Origin: Peromyscus leucopus
Taxonomy: Eukaryota > Chordata > Mammalia > Rodentia > Cricetidae
Assembly: GCF_004664715.2 (NCBI RefSeq)
Contig: NC_051063.1
Span: 148,285,665-148,349,664, forward strand
Direction: 5' to 3'
DNA length: 64,000 bases
Below, piece after piece: positions 11,808 through 23,494 of the stretch. Position 1 is the stretch's first letter. Each line of letters starts with the position of its first letter. The position numbers were made by a program, and so were the translations under genes. The notes under the pieces were generated by a model that had not been told where the DNA came from, made no database searches, and saw only the letters and a program-made list of their open reading frames with translations.

Positions 11808-11883
11808 CAGGGTTGGGGATTTAGCTCAGTGGTAGAGCCCTGGGTTCAATACTCAGCTCCAAAAAAAAAAAAAAAAAAAAAAA
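11808..11883 (+). mobile_element. ID SINE with deleted anticodon-arm region
   Basis: tRNA-derived ID element: it starts at 'ggttggggatttagctcag' (A box), then jumps from 'tggtagagc' straight to 'cctgggttcaatac' (B box), followed by 'ctcagctcc' and about 26 A residues. A typical ID has roughly 20-25 more bases between the boxes, the part equivalent to the tRNA anticodon arm. The perfect TSD and long pure tail make it young. It is a SINE, not a functional tRNA gene. Confidence 0.92.
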
Positions 11884-11894
11884 AAGATTGAGCC
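11884..11894. repeat. Right TSD of ID element
   Basis: Exact copy of 11,795-11,805; its leading As merge with the tail. Confidence 0.88.
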
Positions 11895-12160
11895 AACTAA
11901 CATTCCACTTACAAGTGGCACATGACTTCCCTCCTTTTTTCAACTGCTGAAGAGGGGGCTCTTCAAGGTCTAGCTGCCCAGGAGTCACCCACACTCCTGT
12001 AGACAATCCCTCATCGATGCCTGTGCAAGTAACCCCAATTAAACATACTAGTTCACCCAGCTAGATTTGGGCCTAATAATTTCTTTGATCTGTTTTTGGT
12101 ATACTACCTGAGATAAATAGATGTTTGCTCACATCTGCCTGGGAAAAGTTACACAATGCT

Positions 12161-12178
12161 TGGCACCTGAACAGGGAC
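12161..12178 (+). other. Decayed tRNA-Lys primer-binding-like site
   Basis: 'tggcacctgaacagggac' matches the 18-base retroviral tRNA-Lys primer-binding site at 16 positions. Both differences are the expected products of methyl-CpG decay (G to A and C to T at CpG positions). It sits 5 bases after the possible LTR end at 12,155. This suggests a class II (ERVK-like) provirus, but no pol motif was found downstream. Confidence 0.5.
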
Positions 12179-14700
12179 ATGACAGAGTCAAAGAGGAATT
12201 TTGGGGGTAGCAGTTACAGCATCCCTGCTCTTGTGACAAGATATGCAACTGAAGCTAAGTTGTCTGAGGGTGGACTACTCATAAGAGCAATCCTGGCATG
12301 GCTCTCCTCCCTGCCTCTGCCTCTTGAGTGCTGGGATGGCATGACTTTTTTTTTTCCACTGCAGTAGCTGTTTCATTGTCCTTGACATGGGCGCTAAGAC
12401 ATACAGCTGAGGCTGCTGTGTCTAAAGCTGGGGCATCCATGGAAGAAATCTTGGGTTGGCTTTCCTCTATGTGGTATGGAGTAGCATAACTCCTTGGTAG
12501 TTGGGGTCAGATGTGTAAGTATAGGATAACCCCCATGGCTGATGGAATAGAGAAAATATTGCAGTCCCCGGAAGTAGCATTATGGGATAGAATTGTAAGC
12601 AGGTTGTGGCCAATAAGATGTGCTATTGATGTTCAGCTGGCTATCCAGAAAGAACTTGGCCACATAAGGGAGCAATTACATGAAAAAAAAAAATGTGGAT
12701 GATACCCTTCACACAAGTTTCTGAACTGGGAGAAAAAGTAGATAAAAAGGGTGAGATGGGACGGATCAGCTGGCTTTCCATTCCTTATTGTTGTGGATGG
12801 AGTGATATAAGGGAAGGAGTATGAGCTAGACTTGTGCTGAATATCCCTTCCTAGGATCCTTAGGAAGAGTTGCACAGCAGAGGAAGAGGGCAAGGTTACC
12901 TTATAGAGGGTTCTTCTTAGGCCTCACTTGTGATATTGTGTAGTATAGGAAACTGATGGCCAGGGAATACTTCTCCTCTGAACTGATTGAGTTTGGAAAG
13001 ACTTTTAACCAAGAAATAAAAAGGAACATGGGGGTCATTTGTGGTGAGTTGGAAGCAGAGAAACTGAGTAACTGAGTTAGTCATCTCTCTTTGAGACAAC
13101 AGCTACATAATCCAAAGCAATGTGAGAGGTCTCAGTTCCTGCTGGCCTGACTTGTGTGAGCCATTGGGAATGCTTGGTTACCACTCAAGTACCAAGGAAT
13201 ATCAGCAACTGGAAGGTGATGGAGGGAAGAAAGGTATTACTGAGGGCATTGGACATGTGAGCGATGGTGTTTAATGCCGAATTCCTGGACTGGCTATCAC
13301 TGTGCTCATAGGAGCGTTAAGAAAGAAGTTAATTTAGCAGGGACCCCAAGACCATCATGAGGCTTTAGTTGCTGTGCTGAGCCCCATCATGGATAATGAT
13401 CCCTATAAGATAGAAGAGACTCTGGCAGACTTGAAGTTATTTACATCAGTGTGTAATTCAAGGTGAGAAGATACTCGGGAGGGGACAAGAAGGGGGAAGC
13501 AGATGACGGGGCCTGTAGGATTCTGGATCACTCAGAAACAAATGTGGCAAAATCTTTGACAAGTTGGCATTCCTAGTGAAAAAACTTGACAGCCAAATCC
13601 TGTGCTTGTGAGTCGGAGGCCTTAAAGAAACAAGTCGGTGTGGATATAAATGATAATAAACAGTACTGATGAGAAAGATTAGGCCCATTGCAGGAACAGA
13701 CAGTTACCCCACACCCCTGTGCATACTACGTGCTTTTCACCAAGCCTGGGCCCCTTTCAGCAGGCACTGTGGTCAGTGGAGATGCGTTGGCCAATTCCAG
13801 TCCCAAACCTGTCAGACCTTGGGAGCTGCCAGCATGGCATCCAACTATTCCTTCTTGACTCCAGGTGAGGCTGGACAGTATGGATCAGCTTAGTCTAGCC
13901 ATTTGTGATGAGGAATTATACAGTGATCACAGTGTGAGGAGGTGGGGAGGCTCATTGAGAAAGAAGGACTGTGGATTTCAGACAGGTAAATAAAAGAATG
14001 CCTCCGTTCCATGTCACTCTAACCAATGTTACTCTTTTGAGGAAGTAATTAGCATGAGAGATGGGATCTTTTCCTGCTGCATTGGACCTTGCTAAATATT
14101 TCAGTATCCTTCAATTCTCAAATCAATCGGCCCTTGCTTAGAATGGATGATGTGGGAATTTGGAAACTTTTCAATGCATAATGCCAACCTATAAGTGTTC
14201 TATAGATTCAGGAAAGAATCTGATATGTGCAACATTTTAAAGGAACAGGGATTGGGAAGCAGTCCCCCACAGGGCATGGGACAGGCACAACTGTGAAGTT
14301 TTGGAGGATTTATGATTAAGGTGCAGCTCATGTTCAGAAGGTGACTGAGAAATCCTACAATGGTCTGTGCCTGTAAATGTTAAAACACCAGTTTAGGAGT
14401 TTAAATAAAGGAGACATCCTACACAAATGAGAGAAACCATGCTCAGAAGACCTAATTACTGATTGAACATTCCATTACTAGGTGTTGCCTCCCTCCCTTC
14501 CTCCCAGCTAGTATCTGGGAGGTCCCTGAATGTCCCCCAAACAATATAGTTATTGTCGCTCTGTTGATTAAATTCCAGAAGTAGATGGAAAAACCGATTG
14601 CTAAAAACCCCCTACACTTTGGTAGCCGGATATGGAGTCAAGCTGGCATTGAACTGTGGCTAACTTTCAGAGTTCCTGGAGGCGCTACATAGGCTACTGG
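12179..14700 (+). mobile_element. Possible decayed internal region of an LTR element
   Basis: Lies between the primer-binding-like site and the right-hand related repeat. No intact gag, protease or reverse transcriptase ORF is present, and no YxDD-type motif was seen; short ORFs such as 12,511-12,702 and 13,669-13,893 are not assignable. Either it is a non-autonomous or heavily decayed internal region, or it is unrelated sequence between two repeats. Confidence 0.3.
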
Positions 14701-15625
14701 GAAAGGATTGTCACCAAGTCCTGCTCAGTTATAGACCTCCATTATATACCAGGCAAGGTTCACCTGTGTCTGTAATATGGGGACAGCTATTGTAAGTGCA
14801 ACCAGTTGCTCTCTAATTGAATTTAAGGCTTGTTCTATAAAAGGAACTGACATTTAGTATTGTCAGCCAAGGTGAGCCTGTGGCCGGGGAAGGTCACAGG
14901 TCCAGTGGAGAAGCTCCTGCTATTCTTTTGTTAAGTGGATGTGATATCAAGTTGCCTTCTAAACATTTATATTTAGATTTTGATGCTATTCAGGGAAGTT
15001 TCTTTCTGAAGTGGGCGGTGGTTACTGGGGAGTCTCATAACCAGTCAATGTGAATGTTGCTCTGGCACAGTGGCTCATTGCTCAGCCCTAAATGTGAGAA
15101 ATCAATCATACTTCAGTACCATCCCTTCCAAGGATCCAGGGTTATCACAGAAGAGGGAAGAGGAAGAACATAGGCTGGAGGAGGGGCAGAGTGTTCTGGA
15201 ACTCTGTCCTTCAGGCAGGACATGATCATTGCTGCCTAAAATCAGAGCAGCTGTGAAACCCTCCCGAGGTCCTCACCAGGGCTGGGCTCACTAAAACTAC
15301 TTCACAGAAGGATGGGATGGCTCAGGAGGGAGCGCATGAGACAGAATGTAAGACAGTGTGTGAGGCCTCTCCCTTCCAGAATAGATGTAAATGGTTAACA
15401 ACTGCTGGAGGGCAGAGACTTTTTCAGTGGGGTAGCTGTCAGAATCAACTATGGTTCTGTAAGCCACCCTGACCCCTGCTCCTGGAGCTAACCCTAGTTG
15501 AAATCACCAGTTCTTCAGGCTTGATGTTGGTGGAATCATTTCTTTGGTTAGATGTTGGTGCCCTAACATAGATGAATGGGTGCTTGTTCTCCCTAGAGGG
15601 AAATACAGGGGAGGTTAAGTAAGTA
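14700..15625 (+). mobile_element. Right copy of the direct repeat; L1-3'UTR-like or LTR
   Basis: The right half (15,195-15,625) is related to 11,700-12,155. The left half (from about 14,800) runs collinearly, at low identity, with the sense L1 3'UTR at 55.48-55.90 kb, sharing 'atttaagg..t..tc.ataa', 'gctcagccct' and similar blocks. No poly(A) tail or CA end is obvious. The two readings, old Lx-type L1 3'UTR or 3' LTR, cannot be separated by eye. Confidence 0.4.
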
Positions 15626-17892
15626 ATGCTGAAAACAACTCTCGCCTCATCCAGGATGCCTCATCCGGGTCCCAGGTGGGTGCAACCTCCGGCTGGATCT
15701 GGCTGGATCTGGGAGAGTTCCTTTTTTGTTGTCCGTATTACAGATGACCCTCTAACTCTTGAAGACTTGGTTAACAATATTGAAACTAACATGATGTCAA
15801 ATTTATATGTATTCAGTAGGGAACACACTTCAGTTTTGAACTTTGATAATTTAGAAGGCTAGCTGTACGTGGTCCAGACCTCTCTGGTCATGCTGGGCGG
15901 TGGTGGTGAGCTGCGCTTCTTGCCAGCCACAGTTGTGAAGGGGAAATACACTCTAGAGTATTAGGTCTTGCTGGTATCTGGGGACATCATAATTCATATT
16001 CTCACATCTCATCCTGTCTACAAAATTCCCATCTGTGTCTTCTGCTTCTGGTGTATTAATGAATTTTTGATATTTCAGCTTCCAATGCTTCTATCACGGT
16101 GTTCCCCATGAACTGAGGAGCATCTGTATGTGAGGAATATCCTCATGAGGGGCTGAAGTGTGACTGACTGTTCTCACCCTGGATCATATCCTGAGCACAG
16201 TGGAGCCATTGATCTCTATTCTCATTGAATGGCTTGCAAACAAAAACTCCAGATGGAAACAGACTTCCCTCGAAAGGACAATAGGAAGGAATTTTGCTGA
16301 CAGGAGAAAATGCCTCCTCTTTGTCCAGTCGAACTGGGTAAAAAGGAAATGCCTTGGAGCGTGGTGGGGGAGAGGGAGAACACGGGAAGGATCACAAAGC
16401 AGACTTCTTGGTAGTCTTGGGGTGAACAGTGGCTTTTGGGGGAGCAAAACTGCTCATCTGAGAGCCCTTTTCAGCCATGGCTGTAGCTGAGGTTCCCTGG
16501 ACCCACGAACTCTGATTTGAGAAACACGAGTCATAGAGTCTTCCTAACAGTTGGGCCGGGTCTGTCATGTTTCCTTGTGGATTCTCTTACCAGAACACTA
16601 TCTGGAACCATTCATTTGCACACAGGATGCTTTTTCAAGGTCTAAATCATCAGGTCTCGAATGTGAGACCCGGCGGCAGCAACTGCTGCCGTCTTGGTCT
16701 GCCCCTGCGATCATAGCTCGAAAAGCACAAAATGAGCTCCAGGTAGAATTAATTCAGGTAGAAGCCATTTGCTCATGCTTGCCTCAGGTTGAATCCACCA
16801 GACTGGCGTTCTTTTCCCAGTGGCTTATTTGGCACTGCGTGGAGGTGCCTTGTGCTCACTAATCTCAGGCATCTGGAATTTTAGTTATGATACATTGTAT
16901 GGTTGTAGATTGGTGTGGGACCCTGAACAGGTGAAGGAATGCTGATGAAAGGCAAGAATACAGCTTTAATTATCCAACTCTCCTGAATCATAAACTGTCA
17001 GATATGAGGTTTGTTTGCAGAGGCCAAAAGTAATTTACAGTGTAGACCTGTGCACCTGGGAAGCATCTTTTTCAAAGGCAAAGTAAACTCAGGCCTGGTG
17101 CAGAGCAGCAGTCTCTTTCAAAGCAGAAACAATGAATGAAATGCATCCAAATGCTTATACTGCTGAATTCTGCAATCAGGGAAGCCTGTAGGATGGCTTT
17201 GGAAGATTTCAGGGGACTCCTGAATTCCTCAAGATTGGGATGCATTCAAACAGCATGTGAGTGAGAGCTAGAATAAATACAAGGTTTTGTTCAGTGGGGT
17301 TTTGGGTCATCTATTCACACAACATAAGAAGGAAGATGTGGACCACTCTGCCAGGGTTCACAGCTCTGGGCTATCAGGTAGGCTAATGCCTTTCCTTTTC
17401 ACGAAAAGCTGAGGGTGGCTCACTGTTGGTAAGGAAGGTGTTCAGAATGTAGGGCAAAAAAACTAGCTGTGCCTTCTTCGTGATACTGATCCCAAGTTAA
17501 AGACTCCTTTGGTGTCTGTCTCCAAGGTCATGCCTTGAGAAGTGAGGGTGCTGGGGGGCTTCTCCTGTGGAATTCCCATCCAAGTGTGACAGGCTCTGTG
17601 GCAGGCTTGGAGCATCTAATGATGGCTTTCCTCTACAATTGGTAGAATGAAATTTGAGTAAAAGAGATTTTCTGGCAATGGCTTTCTGTTGACTCCAAAA
17701 CAATCATTTGAAACTAGCTATATCATGTGATGCAGAGTAAGGTATCATTAAATGGTTTGGGCTTTCGCTTGTGGATGTGGGAACTAACATAAATGTCCTT
17801 AAGATGAAAATGTACAGAAATTGACAGTACAGTTTGCAATTGCAAAGGGCAAAGGGGATTTTTGACTATTCGTTTACTTAAGCATTACTATC

Positions 17893-17894
<2 letters not shown>
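15626..17894. other. No recognised repeat; one acceptor-preceded ORF
   Basis: No repeat family is recognised. The ORF at 15,626-15,862 contains a segment (15,744-15,862) that follows a pyrimidine tract ending in AG, resembling a splice acceptor, but no donor follows and the peptide is not recognisable. ORFs at 16,200-16,490 and 16,551-16,862 also lack support. Confidence 0.4.

Positions 17895-17945
<51 letters not shown>
17895..17945. repeat. (TG)n microsatellite
   Basis: About 25 uninterrupted TG units. Confidence 0.97.
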
Positions 17946-17946
<1 letters not shown>

Positions 17947-17949
<3 letters not shown>

Positions 17950-18000
17950 GGAGCCCTAACTATGCTCATAAGTCACTTGACCACTGAGACACATGCCCAT
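17947..18000 (-). mobile_element. Degenerate ID/tRNA-derived SINE head
   Basis: 'actggagccctaactatgc' and 'ttgaccactgagacacat' match, with decay, the antisense of an ID element ('ctaccactgagctacat' type). It abuts the TG tract, as ID copies often do. Confidence 0.5.
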
Positions 18001-20157
18001 ATAATCTACTCTTAGTTCAGAATGAAAAGGAGCAAAAAGGATTCTTCCTGGGCAGGCACAGCCTTTGTCACGTTATACTTGGGACGAGGTCGCATCCCCA
18101 CAAATCCATCCTAATATGAAGATGTCACTGGTTGGAAGTGGCTTACCACCTCCTCCTGACCTCCAGAGCACTGTAGGTTTCCACAGCACTGGAGAGCGTT
18201 GGAGTTGTCTCCTCTGGTGAGCAGCTGACTCACTGGGGCTGTGGTTCACTGCTGCTGCCCATATCCTAAGAAAGCAGTCTACTACCTAGCTTTGGGCCAA
18301 GGAAAGATCAAAATTCAGAACCCCAGATATGGTTTCTACACTACCCTAAAGATGAAAAGAATAAGTCAAACTATTTTGAGTCAGGATGAGCTGTGTTAGA
18401 TTCCAGCTACTCGCTACATGGAAAGGAAAATGTAGCCTAAAGGTCGAGTTAATTTGGCTTGGTTGTGTCCTCTCCTACTGGGCTCAATCCACTCCTCCTA
18501 ACTATGATGTTGGAGGCAGTATCAGTCTCAGTCCCAAACACTGACTCTGGGTCCAATGTGCTGGCTCAGGTGGATATCTTGGGCTCTGGCAAGGGGAATG
18601 GGCATGATTGAGGCACTGTGCTGGGAGAATGTGATGAGAAGGTAGAGGACCAGGGACTGACCTTAGATTCCCCTTGGAGGTAGATGCTCAGGAGGCAGTT
18701 AAGAATGGACCACAATGAAGCTGCATGATTCTAGGCTTTCACAATTAGCCCAATAAGGTCCTTTGTAACAGTCAGGGGAAGCCACAGCTGACATCAGGAA
18801 GTAGGAGTGTGTAAACTGAGGCTGATTCTGAGACAGGACACCCCCCTCCCCGCCCAACTCCTGTAGATGTACATTGCAGTGGTGTGTACAGCCCCACGAC
18901 TCTCACACTCCTCCTTCAGCAATGGTGTTTGCTGGAACCAGTGTCCTGACATGGGCTGAAATGGCATGTGAGGGGGGAAGTTCAGATCAGAAACACCTCC
19001 TATGACCTAAGATTTAGTATGGTACAGATGCAAAGAGGGGGCATCAGGGCACCTCTCTAGGCAAACTACTCGGCGATGATTGGCAGGAAGTGATTGCGAC
19101 CGTGAAAAGCCATTGATGGGGAGGTCTGGTGAGCAACAGGCTGAAATAGAAGAGAAAACCAAAGGCAGTGGTCCAGACCTGACATGTGCTTGGGGCAGAG
19201 AGGGCCTAAGATGGTGAAGGAAGCCTAGGACCAGATGTAGAATTTATTCCAGTCCCAGGAGAATTGAGTTCTATATAGGAATATGCGGGCATTGCCTGGA
19301 GTGAGCCGAAGTCTTTTAAGTTACAATTAGAGCTGCTGCAGAGAGAGAACATGTCACTAATTTCGTTTTTAACGGCTTCGCTCTGCCTGTCCATTTGAAA
19401 GTAAGGATGTTTTACAGTGATACCGCGTACTACCGCCAGAGAGCCATTTTACAGCAACAAAGGATGGACTCTCAGGCAATTTGTCATGGTTTTGCTGACT
19501 ATCAAAATAGCCTGTTCATACTGAAAGAAAATGCAAATGCCTTCCAGGCTGCTATTATTACAGACTTTCTGATCAGAGTGGTCTTGTGCTCATTTCATTA
19601 ATTTGAAGAATTGTAAAGAAGGGTTCTTACTCCCAGAATAAGAGGTAATTGGATTGATTTTCTTACTTCTACATTCCCACTCATTGCTTTTAAAAACTTA
19701 CCTAAATTTTGTGTGTGTGGAAATAGGCTTATAAGATTTATTTTACTTTTCAATTTATTTATCCCATTCCCTCAAGTGGTCTGTATCTCCTGTGCCTGTA
19801 GACACGGAGAAGTATAAGATTCTAATCAAAGCAACAAGTTTACTGCTACTTAGGTCTAAAAATTATTTCAACCCAAAAGGTTCTATATGCTATATCCATT
19901 TGGGTGTAGAGGGCCTCAGAAAATGAATTTTATGATCAGAGTTGTGGTTTTGTGTAAGGCATGTCTATAAAATGTCCCTAGAGCAAGTTGTAAAATTTTA
20001 TCGTGAGGGGAGTGATTCAGGGCACAGTTGGAGTTGTTAAAGAATGGCACAGGTAGATACCACTGTAAGAAGATTCATAAAGAGCCTCTGTTATATTCAG
20101 TTCCTTATGTATCACAAAGAGCCGTACTAGTCGGGGCTTAGCAGGGAGGAGAACTTT
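18001..20157. other. Unique, repeat-poor stretch
   Basis: No interspersed repeats were recognised. The part at 19,380-19,610 has the look of a conserved non-coding element (see findings). Splice-site-flanked exons were not found. Confidence 0.45.
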
Positions 20158-20372
20158 CAAGTGGTTCAGACAGCTGACACTGGAGCCGGATGGGCCAGGG
20201 TCCGAACCACAGGTCCTGCCCTGTGGCTTAATGAAGGTTTCCTGACCTGTGCCTGGAGAGCTCTGGTTTTCATCTTCAGAATACATTGTAATGGTTTGTC
20301 CCCCATCAGATCCTTCTGAGGATGAAGCAAAAGATGAGGCACAGTTTGGCTCACCGTAAGCAACGACAATCC
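20158..20372 (+). mobile_element. MIR SINE
   Basis: Follows the MIR consensus in order: 'gacactggagccggatgggc', 'gtccgaaccacaggtcctgc', 'ctgtggcttaatg', 'tttcctgacctgtg', 'tttcatcttcagaatac', 'tctgaggatgaa'. MIRs are ancient tRNA-derived SINEs present in all placental mammals, so this piece of intron is old and retained. Confidence 0.75.
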
Positions 20373-20559
20373 GTAAATACAATTTAGACTTTAGGAATGG
20401 TTGTGTTTGGGAGCAGGCAACAGAAGCCAACTTTGGTAGACTGCTACAAAAAGGAGTTGCTGGTAAACCCTGGGGAGGGTGGAGCTCATAGAATCAGGAA
20501 AGGGCAACCCTGGGTGTAAATGGAGGCAGAGCTTTCTGTCCCATCCACCTGATTATACC

Positions 20560-20893
20560 CAGCAGTCACTTCCCAAAATACCACACAGAGACTTATATTA
20601 ATTACAAATGTTTGGCCAATGGCTCAGGCTTATTATTAACTAGCTCTTACATTTAAGTTAACACATTTCTATTAATCTTTGTATCGCCCCATGTCTTGTG
20701 GCTTACTGGTCCTTTTGCATCTTGCTTCTTGGGCAGCTTGCAGCATCTGCCTTGACTCCACCCTTCTTCCTCCAAGTCCTCAGTTTGATTGAACTGCCTA
20801 AACTTTCTTGCCTTGCCATAGGCCAAAACTGCTTTATTATCAACCAATGAGAACAACACCCATTCACAGCATACAGAAGGACATCCCACAGCA
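20560..20893 (-). mobile_element. Solo LTR-like element of a cricetid-typical family
   Basis: The right end 'acatcccacagca' gives a TG start on the minus strand. Inside are 'caaccaatgagaacaacacc', 'ctagctcttacatttaag' and 'cacacagagacttatattaa', a repeat very common in cricetid genomes. A shorter relative lies at 43,390-43,525. On the element's own strand an AATAAA-type signal lies at about 20,833-20,840. No internal region or second LTR is present. The ERV class was not determined. Confidence 0.65.
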
Positions 20894-21135
20894 CCTGGGA
20901 CTGTGCATTCCCATCAGATACTTTGCTGTCTTCCCTTCTCTTCTTTTGCCATATAAAAGATTCAGCCACTGATCTTCATTCAGTCACTGGCTGTTTGTGA
21001 GGAGGGGGGATCTACAGGGAAGTTAAATCTAAATAGATAAGGCTTGGTGATACAGTGATGGCTGATCTCACTGCCCTCTTCTAGCCTCTTTGTGCTCTCT
21101 TATTCCCTCCTTTTATCTCCACTTTCTGTTTTCCA

Positions 21136-21215
21136 TCTAGCCATCCTTCCATCTATCTGTCCATCCACTCATCCATCCACTTGTCCATCTACCTACCCAG
21201 CCACACATCCATCTG
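21136..21215. repeat. (CCAT)n-type microsatellite
   Basis: Interrupted CCAT/CCAC tetranucleotide tract with many 'catccatc' units. Confidence 0.88.
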
Positions 21216-21907
21216 TATTAATCACAAGGCTGCTGTGTACCAGGCTTCCACTAGCATATGGAGGCAGAGATGTAGGCAATACAGACTGGGCCTCTACCTG
21301 ATGAGTGTACGTTTGGGATTAGGAACGACACATAATAAATAAGTGAACCATTAATATCGAGACATGCATTGAAAAGTAAACAAAATTACAGTGCCATGGG
21401 AGGCACTGGGCTTTGCCTTGGGCTGCGCTTCAGTGAAAGCCTCTTTTCCACTTTGGGTATTTCCTTGGATTTTGCCTTAGAAGTAAATTCCTCTTAGATA
21501 AATATGGTGGTTGGGGCCATAACATAGGCTTCTGGATGTCATGGAAGATAAAGGTTAAGGAGTATTTGAAAGTCTGGCCATCCCTGTTGCAGGATTTAGG
21601 TGGCCTCTGGTAGGCCTAAGCTTGGAGGTATTTTCACAAGGCTGTGGGCAGTATGGGACATCACTTCATCTGTTGGTATTTCACCACTAATGACTCCTTT
21701 ACTTCTCTAAGAACTTTGTGACAGGCAGCTTCAAATTATGACGATAGGTTTTAACCACAAACTGATTAGTCCTTTCCTACCTAATTCAGCCAGAACTGGG
21801 ATAGAGGGATGGAAAGAGTTCAACTAACAATTGTGAGTGATATATTTAATGGAATAAAGACAACTTAATGTCTACACATCAAATACATCAGTAGAAAACT
21901 CTTCACT
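21216..21907. other. No recognised feature
   Basis: Nothing supportable was seen. Confidence 0.5.
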
Positions 21908-22105
21908 TCAGACTGGTGACACAGCTCAGCTGGTAGAATGCTTATTTCTTATTCATAAAGCCCTGGACACGATCCCTAGCACCACATCAAAACAGCTGAG
22001 AACACACCTATCTATAATCTCAGTATTTAAGAAGCTGAGTCAGGAGGATTGCTGCATGTTCCAGTCTGGGCTACAGTGTGAGACCCTGGCCATTCCCTCT
22101 TAGTC
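21908..22105 (+). mobile_element. B4/RSINE-type SINE (ID-like head plus B1-like body)
   Basis: ID-like head with A box 'acacagctcagctggtag' and B box-like 'acacgatccctagcacc', followed by a B1-like body 'ctataatctcagtattta', 'gtcaggaggattgctgc' and 'cagtctgggctacagtgtga'. This head-body order defines B4-type composites. Confidence 0.75.
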
Positions 22106-22334
22106 CCAACTCCAACACAGAATATTTAGATTCAAAACGTACCTTGTAGGTGTTCATCCTTGGCTGCAGAAGGCTGGCTAAATTTGTGTTGTTTCAAGCC
22201 CTTGAGTGTGTGGCAGTTAATTTCAACAGCAATAGTATTCAACACTAACACACTGACCACATTTCAGAAACACCATGTTAGATTGTCTGGGATTGAGGCT
22301 CAAGCAATCTTCCTTTCTTAACTCCATCTCCACT
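22106..22334. other. Possible old LTR end
   Basis: 'gtgttgtttcaagcccttga' followed by 'aacactaacac' resembles the 3' end of old mammalian MaLR-type LTRs. Too short and diverged to assign. Confidence 0.3.
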
Positions 22335-22343
22335 GTGTTTCTT
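22335..22343. repeat. Left TSD of the internally deleted L1
   Basis: 'gtgtttctt' recurs at 24,216-24,224, just beyond the outermost L1 5'UTR sequence. Confidence 0.6.
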
Positions 22344-23494
22344 TTCTTTTCTTAAATTCATTATATGTACCAACCACAGATCCTCCTCTCATCCCTTCTC
22401 CTGCGCCCTCCCCCTCCCCTCCTCCAAAAGGGTAAGCTCTCCCATGGGGGGACAGCAAAACCTGGTACATTCAGTTGAGGCAGGACCCTGCCCCTCCTCC
22501 TTGCCTCACAGATGAGCAAGGTGTCAGACCATAAGTAATGGGCTCCAGAAAGCCAGCTCATGCATTAGAGATAGATTCTGATCCCACTGCCAGGGATCCC
22601 TCGAACAGACTCAGCTACACAACTGTCTCCTGTATGCAGAGGGTCTAGTCCAGTCCCAGCAGATTCCATAGCTGTCTATCTAAAGTTCATGAGTTCCTAT
22701 GAGCTTGGTTCAGTTGTCTCTGTAGACTTCCCCATCATGATCTTGATGTCCCTTGCTCATAGAATCCCTCTTCTCTCTCTTCAACTGGACTCCCGGAGCT
22801 TGGCCTGGTACTTGGTTGTAGATCTCTGCATCTGCTTCCATCAGTTACTGGGTGAAGGCTCTATGATGACAGTTAGAGTATTCACCAATCTGATTACCAG
22901 GGTAGGCCAGTTCAGGCACCCTCACCTCTGTTGCTAGTAATCTAAGGTGGGGTCGTCCTTGTGGATTCCTGGGAATTTCCCTAGCACCAGGTTTCTTCCT
23001 GACCCCATAATGTTTCCCTCTATCAAGATATCTCTGTCATTGCTCTCCCACTCTGTCATTCCCCCAGCCCAACAATCCTATTCCCTCATGTTCTCATCCT
23101 CCATCTCCTCCCCTCTAGTGCCCCCTCACCCCCAGTTTACTCATGGAGATCTCCTCCTTTTCCCCTTCCCAAGGCAATCCATGTGTCCCTCTTTGGGTCC
23201 TCCTTGTTTCCTAGCTTCTCTGGAGCTGTGTGCAGTCTGATTATCCTTTGCTTTACATCTAGTATTCATTTATGAGTGAGCACATACTATGTTTGCCTTT
23301 CTGAGTCTGGGTTACCTCACTCAGGATGATTTTTTTCTAGTTCCATCCATTTGCCTGCAAATTTCATAATGTCATTTTTTTTTTTTACAGCTGACTAATG
23401 CTCCATTGTGTATATGTACCACATTTTTTCTTTATCCATTCATCAGTTGAGGGGCATCTAGGTTGATTCCAGGTTCTGGCTATTATGAATAATG
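22344..23494 (-). mobile_element. L1 3' part: poly(A) side, 3'UTR and ORF2 3' end
   Basis: Antisense L1. The tail is at the left (oligo-T/C, 22,341-22,355), followed by the complete younger-type 3'UTR (homologous to 39.5-39.8 kb and 49.2-49.9 kb). The ORF2 stop is near 23,258, and the ORF2 C-terminal coding continues to about 23,494, where 'ctggctattatgaataatgg' ends the homology. The sequence next to it on the right is not upstream ORF2 but ORF1, so the middle of the element is missing. Confidence 0.88.

Larger units (their letters stand above)
11700..12155 (+). mobile_element. Left copy of a direct repeat: LTR or L1-3'UTR-like
   Basis: This is collinear with 15,195-15,625: 'tggaactctg', 'catga.cattg', 'aagcagct', 'tagctg.ca.', 'ctgta', 'aat.atttctttg' and 'ttggt' occur in the same order in both. 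It ends in 'acaca', and 5 bases later comes a tRNA-Lys primer-binding-like site, which argues for a 5' LTR. Against that, the right copy continues left into sequence resembling the L1 3'UTR at 55.2-56.3 kb, so an L1-3'UTR origin is possible. A young ID element (11,808-11,883) interrupts it. Confidence 0.45.

Noticed and set aside
11808..11883. tRNA-like gene
   Set aside because: It has A and B boxes but is an ID SINE with poly(A) tail and TSD, and it lacks the anticodon arm.
20017..20430. 137-codon minus-strand ORF
   Set aside because: It runs antisense through a MIR element.
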